A stretch of 64,000 nucleotides of DNA from Uliginosibacterium gangwonense DSM 18521 (GCF_000373965.1 NZ_KB892868.1:124001-188000); one strand, 5' to 3'; shown: positions 43,378-54,116, counted from the stretch's first letter. Program-made: numbers and translations. Notes: generated by a model from the letters alone, not told the origin.

Positions 43378-45209
43378 GCAACACGGCACCACGCTGGCTT
43401 GCTGACTTGGAGCGCCTGCTTGCGATCCGCTCGCAGTATGTGATCTCTGGCAACATCCGCGACAGCTTTCTGGTGCCACAGCCCGGTGGGCCGGTGCTCC
43501 TGCCCCTGCTGCGCGCCTTGTGGGAAACGCTCAAGGCCCAGGGCTACCGGTGCTTGCTGGTCTACGACCCGGTTGATGGGCTGCGTGTCTATCCCAACGA
43601 AGCGGAGCCCAAAGCGCTGGCCGAACGCTTGTTTGAACTCAAACTCGCCAATGGCTCCCAACAGATCAGCCTGGAAACGCTCAACAATGTGATGCGTAAC
43701 CTGAGCGCACAGCGCGAGGCACGCTGTGCGCTGCTGGTGGATTTCGCCTCGCGCCTGACCCGCCAGGCAGACCACCTCAGCGAAGCTGAGCACCGCTTCT
43801 TTATTGCCGCAGAAAAGCTATCGTTGAACGCCTCGGCACTCGTCCCCAAGGACGGTGGTATACCACTTTTCAACCCGATCCTGTGGCTGGTCAACCGCCC
43901 GCAGGATCTTCCCTCATGGTTTGCACTCGACAGCGAACGCGTCGCCAGCCTTATCGTCTCCCGCCCAGATTACGAAACCCGCGAGGCCGCCGCCCACCAA
44001 TTGGCGGCACTATTCGATGGGCATAGTGATGCCAGCGAGGCAGCCCGCGCCAAGTTCATCAAAAACTTCACCGATGGCACAGAGGGCATGACGCTCAACG
44101 CGCTCTCAGACATCACCGAACTGGCTAGCCGGGAACACCTGGGGATCGACGCCATCGACGACGCCGTGCGCTGCTACAAAGTCGGCGCACTGGATAACCC
44201 TTGGCGCAAAGACTATCTGCGCGCCAAGATCCGCGACGCACAGTCTTTCATCGAAGATCGCGTCAAGGGGCAACGCTGCGCCGTCGTCAAGACGCTGGAC
44301 ATCCTCAAACGCTCCACCATGGGGCTGACCGGTGCCCAGGCTCGCAGCGGCTCCGGTCGCCCGCGTGGCGTGCTGTTTTTCGCCGGCCCCACCGGCGTAG
44401 GTAAAACGGAACTGGCGAAAACACTGACCCAATTGGTATTCGGCAACGAACGCGCCTACATCCGCTTCGATATGAGCGAGTTCGCCGAAGAGCACAGCAG
44501 CGCCCGCCTACTTGGTGCGCCACCAGGGTATATCGGCTTTGATGCAGGCGGGGAACTCACCAATGCAGTGCGCGAAAAACCTTTTTCAGTCGTGCTGTTC
44601 GATGAGATCGAAAAAGCCCATCCGCGTATTCTGGACAAGTTCCTGCAGATTCTCGAAGACGGGCGTCTGACCGATGGCAGAGGAGACACCGCCTATTTCT
44701 CGGAAACCATCTTGATCTTTACTTCCAACCTTGGCATCTATGTGGAAGATGAACAGGGGCGGCGCAGCCAGAATGTGCGCCCAGGGGATGCGTATGACAT
44801 CGTCGAGAGTCGAGTGCGCGAAGCGATTGGGGACTACTTCAAGTTCCGCCTGTCGCGTCCGGAAATTCTCAACCGGATTGGGGATAACATCGTCGTATTC
44901 GATTTCATCTCCCCCGAAGTAGCCGAGCGGATCTTTGATGGTATGCTCAAAAACGTGGCCCGCCGCCTCTTCGAAGAATTCCATCTGCAACTGGCCATGC
45001 CTGCCGAAATACGCAGCGATCTGTTGGCCCGCTGCACGCGGGACCTCTCCAACGGCGGGCGCGGCATTGGCAATGCGCTGGAATCAAATTTCATCAACCC
45101 GCTCTCGCGTGCCCTGTTTGCACAAGAGATCGAAGGCAAGCGCCGCATTGTCGTCACCGCGCTTGCAGAAGAAGACAAGGTCATATCCCTGACCTTGCAA
45201 GTGGACTGA
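43374..45209 (+). CDS. ClpB/ClpA-like AAA+ ATPase with single active ring
   Basis: This 611-residue protein has a C-terminal AAA_2 module: Walker A GPTGVGKT (338-345), pore loop GYIG (385-388, in GAPPGYIGFD), Walker B VVLFDEIEKAH (406-416), sensor 1 FTSN (449-452), arginine-finger region RPEILNRI, and a ClpB-type D2-small domain. The pore loop argues for substrate threading. The first ~300 residues resemble a decayed AAA-like fold (VISGNIRDSF, CALLVDFASRL, LWLVNRPQDLP) without a P-loop. No ClpP-docking IGF/L loop was seen, so it is more likely a disaggregase or remodeller. A 7-bp gap separates it from the activase gene. Confidence 0.9.
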   Translation: MSNTAPRWLADLERLLAIRSQYVISGNIRDSFLVPQPGGPVLLPLLRALWETLKAQGYRCLLVYDPVDGLRVYPNEAEPKALAERLFELKLANGSQQISLETLNNVMRNLSAQREARCALLVDFASRLTRQADHLSEAEHRFFIAAEKLSLNASALVPKDGGIPLFNPILWLVNRPQDLPSWFALDSERVASLIVSRPDYETREAAAHQLAALFDGHSDASEAARAKFIKNFTDGTEGMTLNALSDITELASREHLGIDAIDDAVRCYKVGALDNPWRKDYLRAKIRDAQSFIEDRVKGQRCAVVKTLDILKRSTMGLTGAQARSGSGRPRGVLFFAGPTGVGKTELAKTLTQLVFGNERAYIRFDMSEFAEEHSSARLLGAPPGYIGFDAGGELTNAVREKPFSVVLFDEIEKAHPRILDKFLQILEDGRLTDGRGDTAYFSETILIFTSNLGIYVEDEQGRRSQNVRPGDAYDIVESRVREAIGDYFKFRLSRPEILNRIGDNIVVFDFISPEVAERIFDGMLKNVARRLFEEFHLQLAMPAEIRSDLLARCTRDLSNGGRGIGNALESNFINPLSRALFAQEIEGKRRIVVTALAEEDKVISLTLQVD

Positions 45210-45216
45210 GCACTGC

Positions 45217-45873
45217 ATGAAAATCGCTGTCAACAAGGCACACTTTCCCGTCACCGTACTCGGCCCCGGTCGCCGCATCGGCATCTGGTTGCAAGGCTGC
45301 AGCATCCGCTGCAAGGGCTGCATCTCACAAGACACCTGGGAGGCGGACCCGAACCGTGAAATGGAAATCGACCAACTACTGGACTGGTGCCGTCAGGTTG
45401 CACAAAACGGTTTCAACGGCATCACGATTTCCGGCGGCGAGCCTTTTGACCAGCCCCAAGCCTTGTCTGCACTGCTCGACGAATTATTGCAATGGCGTAA
45501 CCGTTCCGGCCTGGATTTTGACATCCTGTGCTACAGCGGTTATCCATTGGCCACCCTGCAAAGCCGCCACCACGGCATCCTGAGCAAACTGGATGCGCTG
45601 ATCCCGGAGCCCTATGCCGATGCCCTACCGCTTGGAAATATGTGGCGCGGCTCGCTCAACCAGAAGCTGGTCCTGCTTTCGGCGCGTGGGCGCAGACGCT
45701 ACACACAGTACGTAGACGCCCCGGCTCATGCCGTTGGCAAACGCATCCAGGCCAGCGTGGAGCAAGGACGCGTGTGGTATATCGGCATCCCGGACCGGGG
45801 CGACATGGAAGCGCTGGAAAAGCGCTGTGCCGAACAGGGCGTGCGTTTCTCTGATGTATCCTGGAGACAGTAG
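45217..45873 (+). CDS. NrdG-like radical-SAM activase (orphan)
   Basis: This 218-residue protein matches the anaerobic ribonucleotide reductase activase type: CxxxCxxC cluster at Cys28, Cys32, Cys35 (GCSIRCKGC), the WEAD stretch, and GGEP at 73-76 (ISGGEPFDQP). Such enzymes bind a [4Fe-4S] cluster and SAM and place a glycyl radical on a partner. It is longer than NrdG by about 60 residues, mostly at the C-terminus. No NrdD or other glycyl-radical enzyme is visible in the window, and its neighbours are an unfoldase and a kinase. A different role or target protein is likely. Confidence 0.9.
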   Translation: MKIAVNKAHFPVTVLGPGRRIGIWLQGCSIRCKGCISQDTWEADPNREMEIDQLLDWCRQVAQNGFNGITISGGEPFDQPQALSALLDELLQWRNRSGLDFDILCYSGYPLATLQSRHHGILSKLDALIPEPYADALPLGNMWRGSLNQKLVLLSARGRRRYTQYVDAPAHAVGKRIQASVEQGRVWYIGIPDRGDMEALEKRCAEQGVRFSDVSWRQ

Positions 45874-45878
45874 CGTCC

Positions 45879-48233
45879 ATGGCCGCAAGCAGCGCTCCAC
45901 AGTACCACCGTATCTGCCCTGGCTGCGGCCAATCCAATGCGCCCCAGGTTTTACGCTGTGCATGCGGCACCCTGCTCAACGGAGTCGACCTGGTATGCAT
46001 GGAGCCTGCTCCATCTCCAGACACCATCATCGCCCCACCCGTCACAGAAACCGGGGTCATCCGCTGCCCCTATGAGGACTGCGCACAAGACAATCCCGCA
46101 GGCGGCGACACGTGTGTGTACTGCAATCGACCACTAACACGCGTCGAAGAGGAAACATCCTCACTGATCCAGTTACCGGCCTCACTCGCAGAGCATTACC
46201 GCATTCTACGCCCCTTGCCCACGCGTGGCGCAGAAGCCGAATTGTTTGTGCTGGAAGCACTTGGCACCGCGCAGCCAGTCGTGCTCAAGCTGTATCGATC
46301 TGGCATTCTCCCGAAACCGGAAATCCAGGCCCTTCTCGCCCAGATCAATCCGCGAAGCTGCATCCAGGTGCTGGCCAGCGGGCAGACCTCAGGCCATGCC
46401 TATGAGATCATGGAATACTGTGCCCACGGCTCCTTGCGCGAGCGCATGCCGGGCACGCCGATGGCCGCCAGCCAGATCAAGGCGATTATCGAGCAGATGG
46501 GCATGGCCCTGGCGGACACACATGCCAACAACATCGTCCACCGCGACATCAAGCCGGAAAACATCCTGATCCGCAGTGAAACACCGCTGGATCTGGTACT
46601 CACCGATTTCGGCATCGCCTCGGTACTAGCGGCCAGCCAGTGCTTTACCGGCATGGCCCGCACCCTGATGTATGCCGCGCCGGAGAGCCTCGCCGGGGTG
46701 CTCGACACCAAGGCCGATTACTGGTCGCTGGGCATGATCCTGCTTGAATGCGCCTTGGGGCAACACCCCTTTGCAGGGCTATCCGACACAGTCATCCTGC
46801 ATGCACTGTGCACGCGCAGCATGGACCTTTCCGCAGTGGCGGACATACGGCTGCGCATGTTGCTGCACGGGCTGCTCCTGCGCAACCCGAAGCAACGCTG
46901 GGGAGCGGAGGAGTTGGCCCGCTGGCTTGCCAATGACATTACCCTGACCGAACCCGTGGAGCATGGCACCTTTGCGGACGCGCATTCCTACCGCATCGGC
47001 GCGGATATCTGCCACAGCCCGGAACAGCTCGCGGTGGCCCTGGCCCGGAACTGGCAGGCGGGTGTCAGTGATATCCAGAATGGGCAATTGCAGGCATGGT
47101 TTCGGGATATGCAGAAAGATCACAACACGGTACGATTGCTGATCGAAAACAAGCATGAGCACCCGCTGCCGCCGGACATGCAATTGCTGCGCCTGATCCT
47201 GCACCTGGCCCCCGGCATTCCACCGGTATGGCGCGGGCAGAGCGTAGAGCCCCGTGCCATCCTGCACCATGCGGCCCAGGCGCTGAAAGGGGATGCCTCT
47301 GCCACACAATGGCTGTTCCGCATTTACGAGGCCCGCGTCCCACAGGCCTACGCTGAAGCCGGTAACGTTGAAATGGCAGAACTGGTGGAGCGCTGGTATG
47401 GCGCCTGCGACCAGTTTGCCGCGCTATGGAAAATGCATATCGAGTTACTCCAGCAGACTGATACGGCAGGCGACCCTCAGGAACCCCGACGTTTTGAACA
47501 AGCCATGTATGGAAACATGCACTTGCAACACCCACCCATGCAAGCCTTGCTGCCAAATCTGCTGGCCCTGAGCTATGACCGCAAATGGACAGCTCACTTG
47601 CGCCAGCACATCAGCGCAAAGATGGCACCGCTGCTCGTCAGTTCCCCCTGGCTTGCCAAGCTGGGTAACCCAGCCAGCATGGAAGCAGAAATGCTGCTGG
47701 TGATCGATGCCCTCTTGCCGGAAGCCCGCAAGGCTGCCGCACGCATTGAGGCCGCAGAAAAGGCACGGCGTGAGACCCTGGCGGAAGAATTCCACGCGCT
47801 GGCCGAAGCGGCAGGCTTCATTCAGGGGCGTTTGCGCCGCCATGTAGACGCCCGGATGATGAGCAATGAATTCTGCGATGTTTTGCGTGAAGAGCTGGAT
47901 GAGTTCGATCGCATTCTCGCCGGGGTGCGCAGCCACGGCGGCAGTGATGCCAAGGAACAAGATTTGCGCAAGCGCCTGGCGCGCATCGAGCCCATCGCCA
48001 TCCGCCTGCGCCAGCATATTGATCGCTACGGGGAGCGGCAACTCATCACGGCGGGCTGGTTGAGCCTGGATAGTGCAGCCTTTGTGCTGCTGGCAATCAT
48101 TGTACTGCCGATCCTGATCGGCGGCAGCGTCCTTCTCATGATGCTAGCAGCATGCGTGGCAATTGCCTTATGGCGGTTGGCCCCCGCCTTCCTGATCATG
48201 CGGAAGGTTCGTGCCTTGATTGAGCAGATTTAA
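45879..48233 (+). CDS. membrane-anchored Ser/Thr protein kinase with two N-terminal zinc ribbons
   Basis: This 784-residue protein has two zinc-ribbon-like motifs (C13/C16/C27/C29 and C63/C68/C79/C82), a Hanks kinase domain (about 107-375) with Lys137, HRDIKPEN (221-228), DFG (243-245) and an APE-like AAPESL, then a long helical region (about 390-710) of unknown family, a coiled coil and a hydrophobic hairpin near 718-772. The glycine loop is degenerate (TRGAEAELF). It starts 5 bp after the activase gene, so all four genes form one operon. The kinase should be catalytically competent and membrane-bound, with its ribbons and kinase domain on the cytoplasmic side. Confidence 0.9.
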   Translation: MAASSAPQYHRICPGCGQSNAPQVLRCACGTLLNGVDLVCMEPAPSPDTIIAPPVTETGVIRCPYEDCAQDNPAGGDTCVYCNRPLTRVEEETSSLIQLPASLAEHYRILRPLPTRGAEAELFVLEALGTAQPVVLKLYRSGILPKPEIQALLAQINPRSCIQVLASGQTSGHAYEIMEYCAHGSLRERMPGTPMAASQIKAIIEQMGMALADTHANNIVHRDIKPENILIRSETPLDLVLTDFGIASVLAASQCFTGMARTLMYAAPESLAGVLDTKADYWSLGMILLECALGQHPFAGLSDTVILHALCTRSMDLSAVADIRLRMLLHGLLLRNPKQRWGAEELARWLANDITLTEPVEHGTFADAHSYRIGADICHSPEQLAVALARNWQAGVSDIQNGQLQAWFRDMQKDHNTVRLLIENKHEHPLPPDMQLLRLILHLAPGIPPVWRGQSVEPRAILHHAAQALKGDASATQWLFRIYEARVPQAYAEAGNVEMAELVERWYGACDQFAALWKMHIELLQQTDTAGDPQEPRRFEQAMYGNMHLQHPPMQALLPNLLALSYDRKWTAHLRQHISAKMAPLLVSSPWLAKLGNPASMEAEMLLVIDALLPEARKAAARIEAAEKARRETLAEEFHALAEAAGFIQGRLRRHVDARMMSNEFCDVLREELDEFDRILAGVRSHGGSDAKEQDLRKRLARIEPIAIRLRQHIDRYGERQLITAGWLSLDSAAFVLLAIIVLPILIGGSVLLMMLAACVAIALWRLAPAFLIMRKVRALIEQI

Positions 48234-48281
48234 GGCAAAACTGCGACCACCGGGCCGCAGCATCCACAAGACACAGCTCCA

Positions 48282-48941
48282 TCAGAACGCGTATGACACG
48301 CCGACACTCACCACCGGATACCAGCTATAACCGTTGAGTTTGTCTTGCACCTTCTGGCGTTCCACATCAGCGTCGTTTTGCAATTGTGTGCACTGGCTAC
48401 TGCTCAATGCCGCGCCACACGTTACATTCAAAGAGGTTTTGGCCTTGCCCTGGTACATGACGCCCAGATCAGCGTACAGGCCCAGCCCCTTCTTGGCGAT
48501 CATGCCATAGCCGATCCCCAGGTACGGCGCAAACCCATCACCCAGCTTGACCCGCCCGGTAAAGTTGCCGATGTCGGATGCCTGATAGGTATTGCCATTC
48601 AGGGTATAGGTCCCATTGGCGGCCTGCCCGGTCACATCCACTTTGTTGTTGTTATACACCACACCACCCGACACACGGAAGCCAGCGCCCAATTCCCAGT
48701 CGGCCAGCAGGCGCAGCGATGAGAGCTTGAGCTTGGCATCATAGTCGACATCGGACGTGTGGGTCTTGCGTGAGTAGTTGAAGCCTGAGTATCCGATGCG
48801 CCCACCCAGGGAATCGGAGAACTGGTAGCCGAAATCCACCCCGACCCCGGTTGTGCCAACCTGAACGCCACCGCCAACCTGTGCAAAAGCCGCGCTGGAA
48901 GTGAGCATGAACAATGCGGCCAGAAGTGTTTTTTTCAGCAT
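48282..48941 (-). CDS. outer-membrane beta-barrel protein
   Basis: This 219-residue protein has a signal peptide (MLKKTLLAALFMLTSSAAFA), strands of alternating polarity (GVGVDFGYQFSDSLGGRIGYSGF, GFRVSGGVVYNNNKVDVTG) and ends in VGVSYAF with a terminal phenylalanine. It belongs to the small eight-stranded barrel type (OmpA-like/opacity fold). A loop near residues 175-190 holds a cysteine pair. It converges on the kinase operon and is preceded by an AT-rich leader. The function is unknown. Confidence 0.85.
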   Translation of the reverse strand: MLKKTLLAALFMLTSSAAFAQVGGGVQVGTTGVGVDFGYQFSDSLGGRIGYSGFNYSRKTHTSDVDYDAKLKLSSLRLLADWELGAGFRVSGGVVYNNNKVDVTGQAANGTYTLNGNTYQASDIGNFTGRVKLGDGFAPYLGIGYGMIAKKGLGLYADLGVMYQGKAKTSLNVTCGAALSSSQCTQLQNDADVERQKVQDKLNGYSWYPVVSVGVSYAF

Positions 48942-49079
48942 GATGCTTGATCCTTGATGAAAAAGGAGCCTGGTGTTTGTGGGACAAATTTTCGCGGTGC
49001 TGTAATAAGGTTTTTTAGCAGAAGATCTTTACCTCTCCATGACCTACAGACCTTTGAACGCATGGCACACGGCGCAAAT

Positions 49080-49116
49080 CAAAAGGAGCACAAGCCGCAG
49101 CCTATGCTCCTTTGGA
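49080..49116 (-). terminator. terminator after the asparaginase gene
   Basis: A 9-bp stem AAAGGAGCA/TGCTCCTTT with a 14-base loop ends on the minus strand in TTTTGATTT. It lies 30-60 bp after the stop of the asparaginase gene. Confidence 0.7.
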
Positions 49117-49141
49117 CAGCATCCAACATTCAAATCAACGA

Positions 49142-50480
<1,339 letters not shown>

Positions 50481-52667
50481 TTACAGTTCGGCAGGGTCCA
50501 CATCAATGTGCCAGCGCACATCTTTCTTTATTTTAACGGAATACAGCAGGGGCATTAACGCTGATAGCATACTCTGCAGGCTTGCCCGCTGGTCGGATTC
50601 CAACACCAGTTGGGCGCGTTCCAGGCGGGCGCGGCGCACCAGCCGCATGGGCACCACATCGTAGAGCATGACAGCCGTCTGCAAGGCCTGCGCCACCTCG
50701 CGGGCCTGTTTGAGAAAAGCGATGGCCTGCTCCAGCTCGGGCGCCTCGGCGCGCAGCACCGCGTGATAACCATACGGCGGAAACCCTGCGGCGCGGCGAT
50801 CATCCAGTTCCCGTTGGGCGAACCCCACATAATCGCGGCGGGCCAGATGTTCGTAGAGCGGATGGTCGGGGAATTCGGTCTGCACCAGCACTTCGCCGGG
50901 CAGATCGCCTCGCCCGCTGCGCCCGGCGACCTGCATGAGCTGCTGGAACAGGCGTTCGGGCGCCCGATAGTCGGCAGAGAACAAACCCGCGTCCGCCCCC
51001 ACGATTCCCACCAAGGTGAGATTGGGAAAATCGTGCCCCTTGGCAAGCATCTGCGTGCCGACAAGGATATCGATCTCTCCACTGGCAATGCGGTTGCGTA
51101 CATCTTCCCATTGGCCTGGGGTGCGTACCGCATCGCGGTCAACGCGCTCAATCCGTGCCATGGGAAAGTATTCGTTCAGGCGTTCTTCCAGACGCTGCGT
51201 GCCACGCCCGAAGGCGTGCAAATCCTGGCTGCCGCACTCGGGGCAGGCTTTCGGCACGCAGGTTTCCGCGCCGCAATGATGGCACCGCAACAAGCCATCC
51301 GCAGCATGAAACACCATATTGGCCGAGCAATGCATACAGGCGCTCACCCAGTTGCAACTCGGGCACGCCACGACAGGAGCATATCCCCGACGATTAAGAA
51401 AGAACAGGCTCTGCTCGCCACGTTCCAGGCGGGCACGGATGGCATCAATGAACATGGGCGAGAGGCCATTGTCGAGCTTGACCCTACGGGTGTCGATACG
51501 CCGCAACGTGGGCGGGCGTTCGGCCACGGCAGGCGCAGGCAGATCAATACGCGTGTAGCGCCCGCTCTGCGCATGAAGCCATGTTTCCAGCGCGGGGGTG
51601 GCTGAACCCAGCACCACCGGCACGTTCTCGTGATGCGCCCGCCAGACCGCCAGATCCCGCGCTGAATAGCGCAGACCATCCTGCTGTTTGAAGGAAGTGT
51701 CATGCTCCTCATCAATCACGATCAGCCCAAGGCGCGGCAGCGGAACAAAGATCGACAGGCGCGTGCCCAGCACGATATCTGCCTCACCCCGCAATGCCTG
51801 GGCGAAGCCGAGTGAGCGGGCGCCATCAGCCAGGCCGCTGTGCAGGCTCACCAGATTGGCGCCGGGGAAGCGGCTGGCCACACGTTCGAGCAGTTGGGGC
51901 GTCAAGCCGATCTCCGGGACCAGCATCAAGACTTGTCGCCCCTGAACAAGCGCTTGGGCAATCAGGTGCAGGTACACCTCGGTCTTGCCGCTGCCGGTCA
52001 CGCCAAAGAGCAGAAAGGCTTCAAATCGCCCCAGGGCGGCGCCGATGCGCTCAACCGCTTCGCTTTGTGCGGCGTTGAGCGTGAGGGCACCGATCGGCTC
52101 ACGCTCACCTGCGCGTGCCACCGTCTCCAACCAGCCTTTGTTGCGCGCCTCCCGGATGGCGGCACCTGCGTCGCCTTCCAAGTCCCCCAGCAACTGGCTG
52201 CGTCGCCGCGCCCCAGCAGATTGCACGGCTAGCACGGCCGACAAGGCACGGGTGAGTTTCCGTGCCTCGCCCAAAGCAATTCGCCCCGCTGGCGTGGTGG
52301 CGAGCCAGGGGTCCTCCTCGCGGGGCAGGCGCACGGCCCGGCGGATGCCCGGGGGCAGCGCAGCGGAAATCACCTCGCCCAAGGGATGCTGGTAGTAGCG
52401 GGCCGCGAACTGGGTCAGCGCCAGCCACTGTGCGGGCAATGGCGGCACATCCGCCAGGACTTCCAATACCGGTTTGAGCTTACTAACGGGGGGCGGATCG
52501 GCAGGATCAAGTTCGATGATCACCCCGGTCTTTTCCCCCGGACCAAAGGGTACCCGGACACATAGGCCCACGGCCAGCGCATCATCTGCCGCCAGATAGT
52601 CAAAGAGCTGGGGCCGGGGGAGTGGGAGGGCTATACGGACGATACGCGACAAAGCCAGCTTATCCAT
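50481..52667 (-). CDS. priA: primosomal replication protein N' (helicase PriA)
   Basis: This 728-residue protein restarts replication at stalled forks. It has a 3'-DNA-binding domain (about 1-110), a helicase core with Walker A GVTGSGKTEVYL, the DEEH box in VIDEEHDTSFKQQDGLRYS, motif III VLGSATPALE, and a cysteine-rich zinc region with four CxxC pairs (CPSC, CMHC, CHHC, CPEC). C-terminal helicase motifs ILVGTQMLAKGHDFPN and QVAGRSGRG follow. The ATG at 52667 has no strong ribosome site. A perfect pair of inverted DnaA boxes lies about 100 bp upstream. Confidence 0.96.
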   Translation of the reverse strand: MDKLALSRIVRIALPLPRPQLFDYLAADDALAVGLCVRVPFGPGEKTGVIIELDPADPPPVSKLKPVLEVLADVPPLPAQWLALTQFAARYYQHPLGEVISAALPPGIRRAVRLPREEDPWLATTPAGRIALGEARKLTRALSAVLAVQSAGARRRSQLLGDLEGDAGAAIREARNKGWLETVARAGEREPIGALTLNAAQSEAVERIGAALGRFEAFLLFGVTGSGKTEVYLHLIAQALVQGRQVLMLVPEIGLTPQLLERVASRFPGANLVSLHSGLADGARSLGFAQALRGEADIVLGTRLSIFVPLPRLGLIVIDEEHDTSFKQQDGLRYSARDLAVWRAHHENVPVVLGSATPALETWLHAQSGRYTRIDLPAPAVAERPPTLRRIDTRRVKLDNGLSPMFIDAIRARLERGEQSLFFLNRRGYAPVVACPSCNWVSACMHCSANMVFHAADGLLRCHHCGAETCVPKACPECGSQDLHAFGRGTQRLEERLNEYFPMARIERVDRDAVRTPGQWEDVRNRIASGEIDILVGTQMLAKGHDFPNLTLVGIVGADAGLFSADYRAPERLFQQLMQVAGRSGRGDLPGEVLVQTEFPDHPLYEHLARRDYVGFAQRELDDRRAAGFPPYGYHAVLRAEAPELEQAIAFLKQAREVAQALQTAVMLYDVVPMRLVRRARLERAQLVLESDQRASLQSMLSALMPLLYSVKIKKDVRWHIDVDPAEL

Positions 52668-53027
52668 ATATAAATTTATTTTCTACTTCAGTGTGTTAGG
52701 AAGAAAAACTGAAGTGGTTTAGATGAATACGGCTGCAAGACTTTGCAATTTCATTACGTTTGCCTTTATCCACAGCATCTGTGGATAAAAATGTGAGTAT
52801 CCTGCCCGAATGAATCCCCTGGGTGGACTTGCAAACGCCGCTTGTTTCATGCTAGATCGTCGTCATAAAAATAAATTCTTTTAAAATCAAGAAGATAGGA
52901 ATTGACGTCAAAATACTGTAACAACCGTGCCGCTTTGCGCCTTGGACACGCTCTTTGTGCATAAGTCAAGATACTTGTGCGGATCTCTTGCACCTTGCCC
53001 AAGAAAACATTCCGGAAAAATAGTGGA
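52668..53027. other. intergenic region, priA / hemE
   Basis: About 360 bp with no convincing gene; a minus-strand frame extending from the hemE region (52847-53197) is out of frame with hemE and looks non-coding. The region contains the DnaA-box palindrome at 52765-52789 and AT-rich stretches that probably include the priA promoter. Confidence 0.5.
52765..52789. promoter_or_regulatory. inverted pair of DnaA boxes
   Basis: The 25-bp perfect palindrome TTTATCCACAG-CAT-CTGTGGATAAA contains two consensus DnaA boxes (TTATCCACA at 52766-52774 and its complement at 52780-52788). It is about 100 bp upstream of priA. It may bind DnaA and link priA expression to replication, or act as a titration site. 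It would also fold in RNA, but no T-tract follows on the minus strand. Confidence 0.55.
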
Positions 53028-54116
53028 TCAAACCGCCATGGCCGCACGCTGCTCACGGCTGTATGCATGCACGGTTTCCACCAGCACCCGTACATTGTCA
53101 TGCGGCGCGTGTTGCGAGATGCCGTGGCCGAGGTTGAAGACGTGGCCGGGCTGTGGCCCGAAGCCATCAAGCACGCGGCGCGTCTCGGCGGCCACATGCT
53201 GGGCGGAGCCCATCAGCACACCGGGGTCAAGATTGCCCTGCAAGGCGACCTTGCCGCCTGTGCGGACACGCGCCTGAGCCGGATCGACACACCAGTCCAG
53301 CCCCACCGCATCGCAGCCGGTCTGGACCAAATCCTCCAACCACAGCCCCCCGCCCTTGGTGAACAGCACTACCGGCACGCGTCGCCCATCGTGCTCGCGC
53401 TTGAGCCCGACCACGATCTGGCGCATATAGGCGAGTGAAAATTCCCGGTACGCAGGCGTGCTGAGTACGCCGCCCCAGGTATCGAACACCATCACGGCTT
53501 GGGCGCCGCTTTCGATCTGGGTGTTGAGGTAGCTCGTCACCGTTTGCGCATTGACTTGCAGGATGTGGTGCAGCAGATCAGGGCGGCTGTACATCAGCGC
53601 CTTGATGTGACGGAAATCATCCGACCCCGCGCCTTCCACCATGTAGCAGGCCAGGGTGAAGGGGCTGCCGGAAAAACCAATCAGCGGCACACTTCCCTTG
53701 AGGGCGCGGCGGATTTCGCCCACCGCGTCAAACACATATTGCAGCCGCTCCATCGGCGGCACCGCCAGCGCGCGGATCGCAGTTTCATCCCGCAGCGGAT
53801 GGGCAAAGCGCGGCCCCTCGCCTTCGGCAAACGACAGGCCCAGGCCCATGGCGTCCGGCACGGTGAGGATATCGGAGAACAGGATCGCCGCATCCAGCGC
53901 GAAACGTGCCAGGGGTTGCAGCGTCACCTCGGTGGCGAATGCGGCATTCCGGCACAAATCCATGAAGCTGCCTGCGTGCGCCCGGGTCGCCCGGTATTCC
54001 GGCAGATAACGCCCGGCCTGACGCATCAGCCAGACCGGTGTGTAGTCAGTCGGCTCACACAACAGGGCACGCAAAAAACAATCGTTCTGGATTTGGTTTG
54101 ACATGTTATCGGTCAT
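53028..54116 (-). CDS. hemE: uroporphyrinogen decarboxylase
   Basis: This 362-residue cytosolic enzyme decarboxylates uroporphyrinogen III to coproporphyrinogen III in haem biosynthesis. The signature [16 protein letters not shown] near residues 24-39, the [17 protein letters not shown] stretch with the catalytic aspartate and the later [16 protein letters not shown] are all present. The start at 54116 has AGAGAGAA upstream; an ATG at 54104 lacks a ribosome site. It is divergent from ubiB. Confidence 0.97.
   Translation of the reverse strand: MTDNMSNQIQNDCFLRALLCEPTDYTPVWLMRQAGRYLPEYRATRAHAGSFMDLCRNAAFATEVTLQPLARFALDAAILFSDILTVPDAMGLGLSFAEGEGPRFAHPLRDETAIRALAVPPMERLQYVFDAVGEIRRALKGSVPLIGFSGSPFTLACYMVEGAGSDDFRHIKALMYSRPDLLHHILQVNAQTVTSYLNTQIESGAQAVMVFDTWGGVLSTPAYREFSLAYMRQIVVGLKREHDGRRVPVVLFTKGGGLWLEDLVQTGCDAVGLDWCVDPAQARVRTGGKVALQGNLDPGVLMGSAQHVAAETRRVLDGFGPQPGHVFNLGHGISQHAPHDNVRVLVETVHAYSREQRAAMAV

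Noticed and set aside
45217-45873. Plain assignment as NrdG for anaerobic ribonucleotide reductase
   Set aside because: No nrdD is nearby, the protein is longer than NrdG, and it lies in a tight operon with an unfoldase and a kinase. The family call is kept, the function is not.
52847-53197. 116-codon minus-strand ORF overlapping the end of hemE
   Set aside because: It runs out of frame with the C-terminal part of hemE and has no start signal; its tail in the intergenic region is lysine/arginine- and tyrosine-rich but matches nothing known.
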